A model generated the notes under the pieces. The model ran no database searches, was not told where the DNA came from, and was given only the letters and a program-made list of their open reading frames with translations. A DNA stretch of 64,000 nucleotides from Lepidodermella squamata (Eukaryota > Gastrotricha), in assembly GCA_047495785.1 (NCBI GenBank), contig JBLDXI010000036.1:868001-932000 (forward strand), in the 5' to 3' direction. The position numbers and the translations under genes were made by a program. Positions 46,682-58,349 of the stretch are shown here, piece after piece (positions within the stretch are counted from its first letter, which is position 1; each line of letters starts with the position of its first letter).

Positions 46682-47740
46682 TTCTATTTTTCCATTGAAA
46701 GAAAATAAAATTGTTAATGACAGGGAGGCTTGTAAATTTTACTGAAATCACTCTTTTACGACTGGCTCGTGGCTCGTGCTATAAAATAACATCACATGAC
46801 AGAAAAAATCCAAAACAGCACCACATGGCAAAAAACAAATGTTCGATTCATGTTCGATTTAACCCGGACAAGCGAAATCACACAAGCAGGCGAAATCACT
46901 TTTCGATCGATTCGGCCTCTAGAAAAATAGCAATGATTTTGGAATTTGGAACGAATGGGAACGATTGATCAGAGTAAGATTTTCTGTGGCAGAGCATTAA
47001 TCACCTCAAAACTCAAAGCATCTTTAATTGTTCGCAATTCACACCTCGAATAAGTGTTTTAGCACTAGTTTTTGCACACACACATTGGTAAAGGCTGTAA
47101 ATTGTAACACGTAAACGATTCGATCATTGCTGAAATATCAGATTGGCGGTTCCAATAAAAGCAATTATCAAACCTAAAATTATCGCCTTGTAGGAACATC
47201 ATATATCCAATTTTTTCGCAGTATTTAATCGTGAACTTTAATCGCGCGAATTAGAAAAAAAGTGCCTTCGAAAAACCAAAATTTCGACGTTTTTCATTCG
47301 CAAACTCGGCGGATATCGTGCGGATATCAATTTACTCCTTGTGCCTCGATCTTTGCCATAGCCATGCCATTTCATCCCATTAAAATATAAGGTGGATAGC
47401 TCATTTTCACTGTGCTACCGGTCGCTGTAGTGTTCGCATTTCTGTAAGGTACTTTGCGATGAAAAATGTCGACATGGTGAACAATAGAGCGAGAAAAGCT
47501 CAATGTGACGCATGCAATGGGACGGAAAAATATAAAATGACCGATTTTAAGAAATTGGCTTCAAAAAAATAGAAAATTTGCGTGTTAAATAATTCCAGCA
47601 ATATTGTTTATTCCATAAATCGGCTGTAAATATCATAAAAATATGTAAAGTTCAACGTCATTATATACAATACGAACATAAATAGACACAAATAACATTT
47701 TATTCCGATAATGAATTATCTTCACAGGACATTAGTCTCA
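46682..47740. other. Upstream region of copy A
   Basis: The first 120 bp share CGTGGCTCGTGC and CAAAACA(G/A)CACCACATG with the region upstream of copy E (about 57600-57710), so part of the promoter was duplicated with the gene. The rest holds nothing I recognise. Confidence 0.45.
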
Positions 47741-47743
47741 CAG

Positions 47744-47882
47744 CAGTTCGGGAATCGCCAAAGCAGCACAATAAATGTGTGCAATTCGTTATTTCGAAGG
47801 AAATAACAGCAACTGAAAAAACGTTGAGACAAGGAATGCTTCCCATCAACGGCTCGACTGGACTCGACTGGAGATCTGTGCA
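47744..47882 (-). pseudogene. Fragment of the LamG-family terminal exon (copy B)
   Basis: Only the last exon is recognisable (PVEPLMGSIPCLNVFS followed, in a shifted frame, by a decayed version of the CAAFAIPELL tail). A small duplication near its start (GTCGAGTCCAGTCGAGCC) breaks the frame. Nothing else of the gene remains nearby. Confidence 0.7.
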
Positions 47883-47919
47883 CAAGTATATACACAAGTA
47901 TATACTAAGTTGTGAATCT

Positions 47920-48250
47920 GATTTTCCCTAACGTTGCACTATTTTTGCAACTTTCGTCATTCTTGTTCCCGGTTGGAATAAGGCCGTCAAGTTCAAAACG
48001 CCTCAAGTTTTCTATTGCTATTTTGCTAGCAATTTTGCTAGCTTTATCCAAAGGAAACTGCGAAAAGTGTTCTGCTAACCGAGTTCATCTTAGCTCTGTC
48101 AGCAATTGCGGCTGTTATCTCGATCTATCAACTATGGGCTAATTTGGTCCATGAGCCTAAAACACGGCTTAGCAAGAAATTTGAAGAGAAAATCTACTGG
48201 GGCCCGTTCCTCTTATCGCTGATTGGTTTTGCTTTGATTTGGTTGGGAAT
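47920..48250 (+). repeat. Dispersed repeat shared with 42380-42660
   Basis: See the 42380 copy; same order of blocks and same strand, with a different insertion after the first block. Confidence 0.6.
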
Positions 48251-48646
48251 TCTTTTGTCGAATGTTGTTGTCTACTAAAAATTCCAAGTACGCTTTCGTC
48301 CCTTAATCTGAGCAATAGAAAAGGAAGTATTCTTTCATATATTAACTTTCTCGAGAAAGGGCGTGCTTTTTGTGAATTATACTCTAACGAGGATTTCATA
48401 GTTCAAAGGCTTCAAAAGGTTTCAAAGATTGTAAAGGTCCCATATTAAAATTTACCCCCTGGACCTCTCGAGCTGGATGTCCTGTATTCACCCGTCCCCC
48501 TTTACTTCCTATACTATGAAATTTCTACTTCCCATGAAACAAGCCAACTGGAATTGGTTAAAATAAACTTTATTGGTAGCATATTTCAATTTCAATTACG
48601 ATAACACCAAAGCTTATATTAGCCATCAGAAAGTTATAGGAATTTT

Positions 48647-49096
48647 TCAAGGCCTGTCCATGCGATCAGCAAAGCATTCGCACTCAGGCTTCGAAGACCA
48701 GGCCTCCTCGGCCGAAGTAAAGTGGTGCGGCAGCTTCATGCCATCGCACATATCAATGCAGACCTGCTCGTTCTCAACAACGCTAAACTTGTACTTGCGA
48801 GTGTCGTACTGGCTGCAGGCACAAGCGCGGACTGGGCCATGGAACTTAGAGAAGGGATAGAAAGCTTCGATGCAGTATGCGTCGCATTCCTGCTCGTTTT
48901 CGGCGACATCTTCGAAAATCATAGGCTTCAACCATTCAGCGCCATCATCAGGGTTGTCCTCGCCGAAACTTTCCAGCCAATAGGCCTGGAAGGCTTCGGT
49001 ACCTTCCTCGAGGGGCGCGCCATTATCGCCAGGGATAATTTTGGCCCATGCTACGGCTAAAACGGCGAAAAAAACGAGGATAGCGGAGTTCATCAC
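48647..49096 (-). CDS. Small secreted cysteine-rich protein with two related half-domains
   Basis: A single-exon frame of 149 codons. The signal peptide is SAILVFFAVLAVAWA (about residues 4-18). The mature protein is acidic and has two halves that share the pattern ENEQxCxxxC followed by a (A/E)CxC pair: ENEQECDAYC ... ACACSQY and ENEQVCIDMC ... ECECFAD, so it looks like an internal duplication with four cysteines per half. A TATAAATA on the minus strand lies about 50 bp upstream of the ATG (near 49145) and AATAAA about 70 bp downstream of the stop (near 48577), so this is a convincing transcription unit. I do not recognise the family; extracellular role inferred from the signal peptide. Confidence 0.75.
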   Translation of the reverse strand: MMNSAILVFFAVLAVAWAKIIPGDNGAPLEEGTEAFQAYWLESFGEDNPDDGAEWLKPMIFEDVAENEQECDAYCIEAFYPFSKFHGPVRACACSQYDTRKYKFSVVENEQVCIDMCDGMKLPHHFTSAEEAWSSKPECECFADRMDRP

Positions 49097-49634
49097 TAAT
49101 TCTGGCTATCGAGAATATTTTACATTGTGGGCCTATTTTCCGGCTATTTATATTTGAAATTGTGCGTGGGTGCATGGTGTCGCGAATTTTTTCCATGAGA
49201 TTTCAGCTGTTCGTAGCGAAACTGATAACAGCTAGGGAGAAAAATCTCGAATTAACCGACATTTTTTGTTTAAACACCTATGCAAAAGAATAACGCGAGG
49301 GAAGCCGGTATTAGGAACTACCATGAATGCCGAGTGCTCACAAAATTGCACTTGAACTGCGAATGTCTCCTAAAGTGAATCCGGGAAGATCCGGTTGAGC
49401 AGTGACTCAAAATAATTTTTCTAAAATAAAGCTCTTCAACAAGAAAAGGAAGAAGTTTCCCTCAAATAACTGCCTATTTATTTATTCGATAAATCGGGGT
49501 TACATGTCAAATCAGCTCACATTATTCTCACATTAGCTCATATCATCACATTATTATATATAAATAAACACATGAATAACATTTTAGTCAAATCTCAAAT
49601 TTTCTTCACATGGCCTTGAGGATGATGACCGATC
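49097..49634. other. Intergenic spacer
   Basis: Holds the TATA box of the small secreted protein gene near 49145 and the 3' flank of copy D, which shares ATTTATTCGATAAATCGG-like sequence with the 3' flank of copy A near 43020. No further gene seen. Confidence 0.4.
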
Positions 49635-51456
49635 TCACAGCAATTCAGGAATCGCAAATGCAGCACAGTAAATTTGTAGAACTCGCTGTTTTTCGAAAGA
49701 ACCTGCCGTGTTGAAAGCATCTGAGAAAATGTTCAGGCAAGCCATGCTTCCCATCAACGGCTCAACCGGAGTAGCCCAAGAACTGTAAAAAAAATTATAT
49801 AACCGGAAAATGAACAACATTATTGACTATTCGTGGGAGATTCATACCCAGCCAAGTGAAATGAGTTTGAAGTTGTGAACGGAGAGGGAGGTGTGACTTG
49901 TTCAACTCCACCTATCGTAGAACAAGTGAAGTAAAATTTTCCGCCATAGGAATCATAAGAAATCTTAAGATAAAGCCATGGGTATCCATAGAACGAGGGA
50001 GAATTAACCGATATGTCAGCCGACCCATCACCATACGGCCTCAGCTTGAAGGTCCCAGCCCCGACGGCCGTAAGTTTGAAGCCCGTCTTCGACCCATCGG
50101 AAGCAAATTCCAGGATAGTGCCGATCTGCATCGGCGAAGCAGCGAATAATACAATCGAGAAATCAGCATTCAAGTTTATCTTTCCAGAGGTTACAGCAAT
50201 AGGATCGGTTGAGTTGTAGTAAAAGGCCGTGTTGGGCCGGCCAAACGGCCCAGTAACTTGCTGCAGCGTGGTATTCGAGGTCGTAAAATCAGCTCTAGGC
50301 TCGATGCGGTCATTCAGATCGGAAACCAGCGGCCAACTGGCAATTAACCCTGGCAATCGCGATTTCAACACGTCCATAGTCAAAATCTTTCCGAGCTGAA
50401 TTTGAAGGCACTTTTTGCGAAGTATCCACAATTGGTCGACCGTCAAGGCGTGTCTGTGGAGCGAAAAGCATGCCAGCCTGCCATTGAAAGTGCCGTTTCC
50501 GCTGAGATCGCCAACGAGTCGTATTTTCGTACTAGCCTTCACTTGTTCTCTGTGTAACATGCCCCCTGGTAAATCTACGACGAAGTCATCATGTACGATC
50601 AGGAGATTCTCTGTGTCAGCGTTGTAAGATATAGCGACGAAGGACCAATTCGGATTCACATTCGGATCCACCCTAAAATTGCCAGAGTCGATATCAACTA
50701 CAAAGAAAAAATGGAGTTCACCTTTAAATAATTAATATACTCAAGAGGGTCCATATTGTCAACAAAAATAAAAAGCGTCAGTGATGGTATTGCTAATCAT
50801 TATTAATCACAGAAGTAATTATAGTTAGTCTATGCAAAATAGGGGCTAGGGGCATTATTAGAGGAAGAGAATTAAACGAACGCACCTAGTTTTAGTTGCC
50901 AATTGTACATTGCTCTGTCAATTGCAATGCCAGTAAGATCTACTGTGTCGTAGAACTCAAAAATAGTTTGCGAGCCGCTGGAACCCGATGGAAAGAATAC
51001 ATATTCAGCAATTGTGAATGATGAATTCTCGACATTCAGCAAGCTATTATCCAAGAGTACAGCGCCATTTGTAGAGTTGATAGAGACCGCCGAGCTGCCA
51101 TATGGACCGCTGGCATATGTCAAAGATGAGCCGGAATAAATTCCGTTGATGCCATTTCCACTGATGTCACTCGTACCGAATTCCTGGCTGAGAGGCAGGT
51201 AAACCGTCTCAAATAGCAGCCCGAAAGGAGTCTCTGAGTTGGAAATTCGAATTTATTTCTGAATAAGCCGGGAAATTTAGGCTAACTTACGTTCATAACA
51301 CAGTTCAGCACTGTTGAACGACGATGTGGAAGTCTGAATACGAAAATTAGCTGTGATGAAACATCAGCTTAAATCAATCAGGCTTACCCAGTTTTGAGGG
51401 CAGTCGTCTGCTACTGGAACGCATTTCGCCGCCATATGTAGTGCAAACGTGCAAAG
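49635..51456 (-). CDS. 5'-truncated cysteine-rich/double-LamG family member (copy D)
   Basis: Exons 51388-51456, 51291-51333, 50886-51233, 49848-50697 and 49635-49820 (acceptor near 49790) correspond to exons 10-14 of copy A and keep matching splice sites and phases. They encode the last cysteine module (MAAKCVPVADDCPQNW), both LamG domains (LPLSQEFGTSD; LIASWPLVSDLNDR) and the conserved tail (CAAFAIPELL). The signal peptide and the first five cysteine modules (exons 1-9) are missing; their place upstream is taken by an F2-type repeat at about 51520-51665. The remaining frame is open, so the loss is either recent or tolerated, but without a signal peptide the product could not be secreted. 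Probably a dying copy. Confidence 0.75.
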
Positions 51457-51519
51457 CTTGTGCTAGAAAATCGAAAACAGAAAAATGCAATAGGCAGTGC
51501 GCCAAGTACAAGGGGGAAT

Positions 51520-51665
51520 GGAGGGTATCGTACCCCCAGTTCGCAAGGTGGAAAATCTCAGAAAAAACCACAGAGGGGACCCTTTGGTCATAGAATGTGG
51601 TCCCAAAAATACCCCATTGTTCGAGGATACCATTCCGCGCACTGTCAATGGGGGTTATTTTCGAA
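51520..51665 (+). repeat. F2/F1-like repeat at the truncation point of copy D
   Basis: Contains ACCCCCAGTTCGCAAGG, ACCACAGAGGGGACCCTTTG and GGTCCCAAAAATACCCC, ending CATTCCGCGCACTG. It lies 60 bp upstream of the first remaining exon of copy D. Confidence 0.55.
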
Positions 51666-52079
51666 GGTGCCTTCATTATTAAGTCGACTCCATAGAGAAC
51701 ACTGCAACAGATAGGACGCAAACGGTCTTTCCATAGTGAATATATTCGAGCTGTTATTTCAAAAAGCGCGGCGCGCGACCACTTTTTACGCCACAAAACG
51801 CACTATCCGCCTATTGTAATTTTAATTGATTTCAAAAATCGACCGAGCAAATAGTCCCTTTTATAATTTTCTGAGTTTCAGTAGATGTCCACTCTCACTT
51901 TTACATTTGAAATGATCGATTCGGCTGCTATAAGGGCAGTGATTTGGTTTTGGGAGCTTGAAGCTGTAAATCAGATATCTAATTAGATCAAAGCAAGATA
52001 GTTTTGCGGCAAAGAAACATTGATCAACGCTAACCTTTTATTTGCCATTTATTTGTCAAAGTGTTACAGCGCTAGAAAC

Positions 52080-52215
52080 AGTGTGCGAAGTATGATCCGG
52101 GAGCTGTGGTGTTTTCTACTTGTTTTCTAGGACCCAGCCGAAGAAACCAAAGGGTCCCCTCTGTGGTTTTTCAGCCTTTCTCTGGTTGAGGTCTCGGAGC
52201 GGGGTGTCGCGACAT
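52080..52215 (-). repeat. F1 dispersed repeat copy, minus orientation
   Basis: Begins AGTGTGCGAAGTATGATCCG and contains GGGTCCCCTCTGTGGTTTT and GGGGTGTCGCGACA, which is shared with the left part of the 58.2 kb copy. Confidence 0.7.
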
Positions 52216-52842
52216 TTGAATGTTGACAATTTTTTGGAGGATTCACGGTGGAAAAAAACCATTACTTTTGCATTGGACTGCTTAGCAAAACGTGATTCAC
52301 GCGCAAGGTTCGCGCTGTACAGTGGTTTATTCATGTTTGAATCACTTGTTTGTTTGTGTCTGTATTTCTAACGAGCAAAACGAATTATAGTGTTTCTCAC
52401 CGAAAAACTTGTCGTTTTCCAATTATTTACTGGCCTTAAAATGCATTCTGTCCAATTTGAAAGAATAATAATTTCACGAAAAATAATCATCCTGTTCCTC
52501 TTCCCGGTTCCATCAACAAAAATGAGAGGAACACCGCTGATTTCACGGAATCGAAGAAAAATCAACAGCTTTGTTTACTTTCCCACCGAAAGTTTGAGCG
52601 TTTTTCATGATTCAGCTGAACTTCTGCGACCCATGGTGTTCCGCTCTTTTCTCATGAGTAGGCAGTCTATCTCGAATTATGACTCATCCGAGCTCATCCG
52701 ACTGACTTGAGGGATCGGCATTCGGCATTCCGAAGCTTAGCGTCATTTGTATGTAATCTCAGTAGGTATTCAGCTTAGTCCTCACTTTGTTCTTTGTTAG
52801 CCATGAGGATGATGAAAAGCTAGAGTAATCACACAAAAACTA

Positions 52843-52943
52843 CTACCGTAAATTCCGAAATACATGCCCAGGCGGTACTCTTTGTCGGCACTTTGATGTT
52901 CTTTGTAGTGCCGCCTGGGCTTGTATTTGAATATTTACGGTAA
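52843..52943. mobile_element. Short palindromic MITE (ACCGTAAAT ends)
   Basis: TACCGTAAATTCCGAAATAC ... GCCCAGGCGG on the left pairs with CCGCCTGGGC ... ATATTTACGGTA on the right, leaving a loop of about 25 bp. It could form a hairpin of almost its full length. Confidence 0.75.
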
Positions 52944-53360
52944 CTAGTTTTGTTTGAAAATTATTGATCATCGTTGGCTTTCATGGGAGAAATGTTGAAT
53001 ATAAGAAATCATGCCAATTCCGGAAAATTACCTATGAAAAATCAGACGTAGTAGACTTAGCACGTTCGGCTATTGTCATAAAAAGGTTCAATCTTATCCT
53101 CATGAATTCATGCTTGCAGGAAAATAAGGTGAAGTATGAAATTTTCGCGTTTTATTTTTATTTATTTTATTTTAAGGGATGTACAGTATCATTAATTCGA
53201 CGTAAATCGGCGGTAAATATCATATCAGCTCTACCTCGTAATTTACACTATTGAACATTTCCTACTCGCAATTCTCATGAATAAACATATTATATGCATA
53301 ACATTTGAGTCAGATTTCGTATTTTTTCCCACAGGAGCTTGATGATGATGATGACCGATC
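52944..53360. other. 3' flank of copy E
   Basis: AT-rich DNA without a gene. The stretch after 53190 shares ATAAACA(T/C)ATTA-type and GCAATTCTC words with the 3' flanks of the other family copies. Confidence 0.35.
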
Positions 53361-56300
53361 TCACAGCAATTCTGGAATCGCGAAAGCAGCACAATAAATT
53401 TCTAGAACTCGCTGGTTTTCGAAGGGAACAAAAGCAGATGAGAAAATATTGAGGCAAGCAATGCTTCCCATCAACGGCTCGACGGGCGTAGCCCAAGATC
53501 TGTGAACAGTGTATACTCGGAAAATTAACATAATTCGCGAAAGTTACATACCCTCCTAAGTGGAATGCTGCGGAAGCGGCAAACGGAGAGGAAATGAGGG
53601 GAGGAAGATCCGTTCCTCGAGATTTTGCTGTACACGTAAGGTACGCTGTTCTTCCATCGGCGTCGTATCCCATGTGAAGATGATGCCACGAGGCTCGGGC
53701 AGATCCGGAGCAACTAAATGATTTTTCAGCCGACCCATCACCATACGGCCTCAGCGTAAACTTTTGATCGATGTCGGCCGTGAGTCTGAGACCAGGCTTC
53801 GACCCATCGGGAGCGAATTCAAGGATGGTGCCTTTCTGCGTGGCTGAAGCAGCGAACAAACTCATTCCGAAGTTGGCATTCAAGTTGATCTTTCCTGCAG
53901 TCGCAGCGATAGGATCGGTCGAGTTGTAGTAAAAGGCCGTGTTAGACCGACCAAAAAACCCAGTCACTTGTTGAAGAGCGGTATTCGGGGTGGTGAAATC
54001 AGCTCTAGGATCGATTCGGTCGTTCAAATCGGAAACTAAAGGCCAACTGGCAATTAGGCCTGGCAGTCGCGATTTCAACACGTCCATAGTCAGAATCTCT
54101 CCGAGCTGAATTTGAAGGCACTTTTTGCGAAGTATCCATAACTGGTCGAGGGTCATCGCGTGCTTGTGAAGCGAAAAGCATGCCAGTCTGCCATTGAAAG
54201 CACCAGTTGCGACCAATTTACCACCGAGTCTAATTTTCGAGCTAACTCCCGGTCTCGGATTCGTGAAACTCTCATGCTTTTCGAAGTTATCATGTACGAT
54301 CAGCATCGACGTCGTTTCAGAGTTGTAAGTTGCAGCGACGAATGACCAATTTGGATCCACATCAGGCACAATAGAACCCTCATAATTAATGTCGAAATTC
54401 TTACCTATGAAAGATGAAAAATTTCGTCTATAAGGTTAAAGATTACCATGATCCTCAGTCCTCAGAGTGAGAAAAACCTGGGACGGTGCTCATCGTTAGG
54501 AATTTAGATACAAATTTCACATACGAACCTAACCTACAAACTTGGATTATTCGATTCCTAGATCCTATATACATAGTAGAGCTTGGTGTAGTTTATTGGA
54601 ATTTATTTGAACCACCAAGCCAACAACAATTTTGAAAATTATGATTTACTCTTTGGGATGCAAACAAACTTGATACCGTGAGCCAAAATCTCTCCTCGTT
54701 TTTAACGAACACTTGCTTTAGAGAGGGACGATAGTTTCAAATTGTTGTTATTTCTCCCATTTTTCTTGTATTTGATAAGCCCCAGCTTCGAATTGGGACT
54801 ACTCCAAAACAAATGACACCAAAATAAAAGCTACCATAACAGCCAAACTTTTCGATTGTTGCGCAACGAGAACAATCGGGTTTTTTTGGCTGTTTTGGTC
54901 TCTTTCGTTTTGTCTTGGCTGTTTTGGAGTAGTCCCCTTCGAATTTTCGCGATTTATTGCGATTCATCGGTGTCACTGATTTAATTTGATTGATTTAGCC
55001 CATGGTCCCGTACAAGTGGGACGATGGTTGATTTTGATTGATTGAAGGGGGTCAGTGATTTCGGACTGCAAATAAAATAAAATCAAATTCAAAGCTCTGC
55101 TCAGGTGGCCGATTGGGCTGCCCTACATCATTGATTTACCACAATATCTTCGAGTGATAGGTCGAAACTTAGTTAGGATAAACGGGCCAGAATTTAACCG
55201 GATAAAAGTGACTATTGTCAGATCGCGGAACAAGGAAACAAATAGCTGATGCTGAACTTACTCCACTTTATTTCAAGGGAATCTGTTGCTCTGTTAAGGC
55301 TAATTCCAAGAAGATCAACTGTATCGTAGAACTCGAAAATCCGTTGCATGCCGTTGGAACCCAACGGTAGATTTACGTATGCAGCAATCGTGAAAGATGA
55401 ATTATCGACATTGAGCAGGGCGTTTTCCAAAAATACAGACCCAACTGCTGAATTAATTGAGAGAGCTGTGCTGCTGTAGGGACCGCTGCCGAATGACATA
55501 GATGCGCCTGAGTAATTGCCATTGATGCCATTTCCACTGATGTCACTCGTACCGAATTCCTGGCTGAGAGGCAGGTAAACTATCTCCAATGGTAGCCCGA
55601 AAGGAGTCTCTGTATCGAGAATTCAAATTGTTTTCTAAAAAGTCGGGAAAAATGAAGCTAGCTTACGCTTATCACACAGCTCTGCACTTTTGAACATCGA
55701 TGTTGAAGTCTGAACATGAAAATAGCTGTGATGAAACAATATATGCCTTTATTTTTATAGCTCACCCAGTTTTGAGGACAGTCGTTTGCTACTGGAACGC
55801 ATTTCGCCGCCATAAGAATGGGAAATGTGCAAAGCTTGTGCTAGGAAACAAACAGAAAAATGCAATATCGAATAGGTAATGATCGGAAATATGAAAGCAA
55901 TGACAATTGGCCCAAGACTATGTTATTGAACAAATACCGTATATTCCGTGGCCTCCCCTTTGCAAGCGTCGTGATTTTCTTTGAACGACGTCGAGTTGCC
56001 GTAGACTTTAACCTAGAATCGTGACATAGGTTTGGATCTTCCGGAGCAGGTCAAAATGACTGGCTTACTTGTGTACCATTCGGAAAAACTCCATAGCACT
56101 GCTTCCCATTGGCTGTGACACATTGGACGGCTCTCTGTTCGATATAGGAAATTGGATATATTTAACCTTGAACATGTTTATTTTCTACTACAATTGTAAT
56201 GATTATTATCAACTAATTTTTGAATAATTTTTGAGGTGAAAACGATTTGATCTAAAAAGTATTATACTCATTACCCCTCTCAAGCAGTTTTCTCTGTTGC

Positions 56301-57574
56301 TGAACGTCGCAGTCGAGAATTCTCGACTTTCAACCCCAGCCTGGCAGCCAGTTGCCTCAAGGCGGCAATCGATGAAGCTCCCGTTAGACGAGCTAAAGCA
56401 CCTAACATGAGGCTTCTCGCTGTCTGGAACTCGAACTGTTACGCAGGTCACAAAAAATATTGTTAAACTATAAATTATGAATAACACACGTGTAGTTCCA
56501 GAGATGCAGAGGCCAAGATTGGCATAATTACTGCCACCTGCGAGCTACAACAAACAGACAAAAATAGTGTACTTGAATTATGTTCGCAGTATTTTTTCTA
56601 ACCCAGTTCTCGGGACAGGTGTCGTTGGCTGGGACACACGTTTTCACAACTCCGCTGTCCGTGCATCGTTTGAAAGCTTGATTCTGAAATTCATCCCTTC
56701 GCACATACATGACTGAAAAATTGGCCTAAAAAATTACCGCGAACTTAGATCTCGCGCTGTTACAAGCAGCTAAGCTGTCTTTCAACGTGTTGTTTCGGTA
56801 CCAATCAAGCTGGTCAAATGAATAAAAAAGATAAATTAGGATCCAACCGGACGTAGAGCTGTAAAATTACTTCGATTTCTCTGTCAGCAGCTGGTTCGCC
56901 AGTTAATTTGCAGTTGCCAAGGCCGGGATTGCAACGTGGTGTTAGGGCGCCGTATTTGTAGCACATTTTAGCATTCTGGTATCGATGAACAATTCCAGCA
57001 ACAAAAGAGCAGCAATTTGAATATCTTACCCCTAATCGGCAAGTTTTTAGATCTGGGAGCAAGGGTCCCCACTAAGGAAAATAAAATTAAAATTAAACAA
57101 TAGTTTTGCAAGAAATTAAATGAGATTTTCAACCAGAAAATAAAATTGAAGACAATTTAATATTAAAAATTTAAATTTAAATTTAATATCATCCAATTTA
57201 TTTTATTATTTTTTCTAATTCAAGTAAAACACTTTTCTGAATCCTGAGCCTGAATCTTCTGAAAATATCTAAAATTAACCAAACAAAATTTGAGACAAAT
57301 TTATCAACATAATTCAAAATTGAAGCTATTCCAAAAAAGGAGTGTATCAAAATTATTCCTAATTTGCAAAATTTCGATGAGGAATTTCAATTTTTAATAA
57401 TTTTCCATCTAATAATACCTGATACTCGGTGATAAGATCACAGGTAGGATTGTCGTCACGGCACGAAGTAAAGGCGTTGTTGGTCACCTGAAAGCATCGC
57501 TTGAAGATTTGGCCTGATGCCAGGCCGGTAAATATGAGCAAATTTACGAGAATTAGTGATATAAAGCTTTTCAT
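53361..57574 (-). CDS. Secreted cysteine-rich/double-LamG protein, copy E (complete)
   Basis: Paralogue of copy A with the same 14-exon plan. Exon 1 (about 57419-57574) has a signal peptide (SLILVNLLIFTGLASG) and the first cysteines (RCFQVTNNAFTSC); eleven exons follow down to 55262-55609 (LamG 1), then 53552-54404 (LamG 2) and 53361-53506 (tail CAAFAIPELL). Every splice site I checked is GT-AG and in phase. The cysteine modules keep the copy A spacing (for example RCFSSSNGSFIDC, QCYGVFPNG, KCVPVANDC). LamG 2 carries GPFGR-like changes (TGFFGRS), still open. The intron between the two LamG exons carries a MITE. Upstream sequence near 57600-57710 shares promoter-like blocks with copy A. Secreted, function unknown. 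Confidence 0.83.
54795..54937. mobile_element. MITE with 8 bp target duplication inside an intron of copy E
   Basis: GGGACTACTCCAAAACA on the left and the complement of TGTTTTGGAGTAGTCCCC on the right are terminal inverted repeats, flanked by an exact TTCGAATT at 54787-54794 and 54938-54945. Interior AACAGCCAAA/TTTGGCTGTT words pair. The 8 bp duplication fits hAT or a related superfamily. Confidence 0.85.
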
Positions 57575-58164
57575 CGTGCTGTTTTATTTAAAAAAAATGA
57601 AAACGATTAATGACAGGCTATGGTTTACAATTCAGTGAAACCACGCGTTTTGGGCCAGGCCCGTGGCTCGTGCGCCGTATATCGTTTTCAAAACAACACC
57701 ACATGCTGTGAACTTTTCTAAAATTTAAAATGACCTTGAAAATCTTGGCGGTATTGCACAAGCCGGCGAAATGGCGTTTCGTTGTGGCTTTTTATTCCTC
57801 AAATAAACAGTTTTTAGCGTCACTTTTTGAAAAAAGTAAATCATTTAGAAGTAAGGAAGCGATTTGTACTGTAAACATGATGATAAGAGCAAGGCAATTC
57901 TTGCAGCAGAAGCATTGATTTCTGGATCATTTCCGAAGCTCGGCCAACCCTAATCCTACCCTTAATCTCGCTGTACATCCTTATGATTCAAACTACAAAT
58001 CAAGTTGTAGTTTTCTGACTATGCGATTCTTAACAATAACTTGAAACTACCAATCCCAAAGAAATTACGATAAATTGGATTTAATCCTGATTTGGAATCA
58101 TCCATCTCCATCTCGTACCTTATATGTCAAATTTTCATTCCAGCATTTTCCGACCAGGGAGCGA
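57575..58164. other. Upstream region of copy E
   Basis: The first 130 bp match the upstream region of copy A (CGTGGCTCGTGC; AAAACAACACCACATG). The rest shows no gene. Confidence 0.4.
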
Positions 58165-58325
58165 AGTACAGGGATGCTGGGGTGTCGCGACACGCCAGCT
58201 CCGGGACTCCAACCAGTTGAAGGGTGAAAAAACCACAGGGGGACCCTTTGGTTCCTTCGGCTGTGTCCTAGAAAACAAGTAGAAAACAGCTCAGCTCCCT
58301 GATTCTACTTCGCACATTGTTTCCG
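58165..58325 (+). repeat. F1 dispersed repeat copy next to a truncated channel gene
   Basis: Left end GGAGCGAAGTACAGGG and right end CTACTTCGCACATTG form a short inverted repeat; the core has CAGCTCCGGGACTCCAACC and ACCACAGGGGGACCCTTTGG. It stops about 25 bp from the premature-looking stop of the channel gene. Confidence 0.7.
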
Positions 58326-58349
58326 ACCATAATACAAAAGGATCGACAT

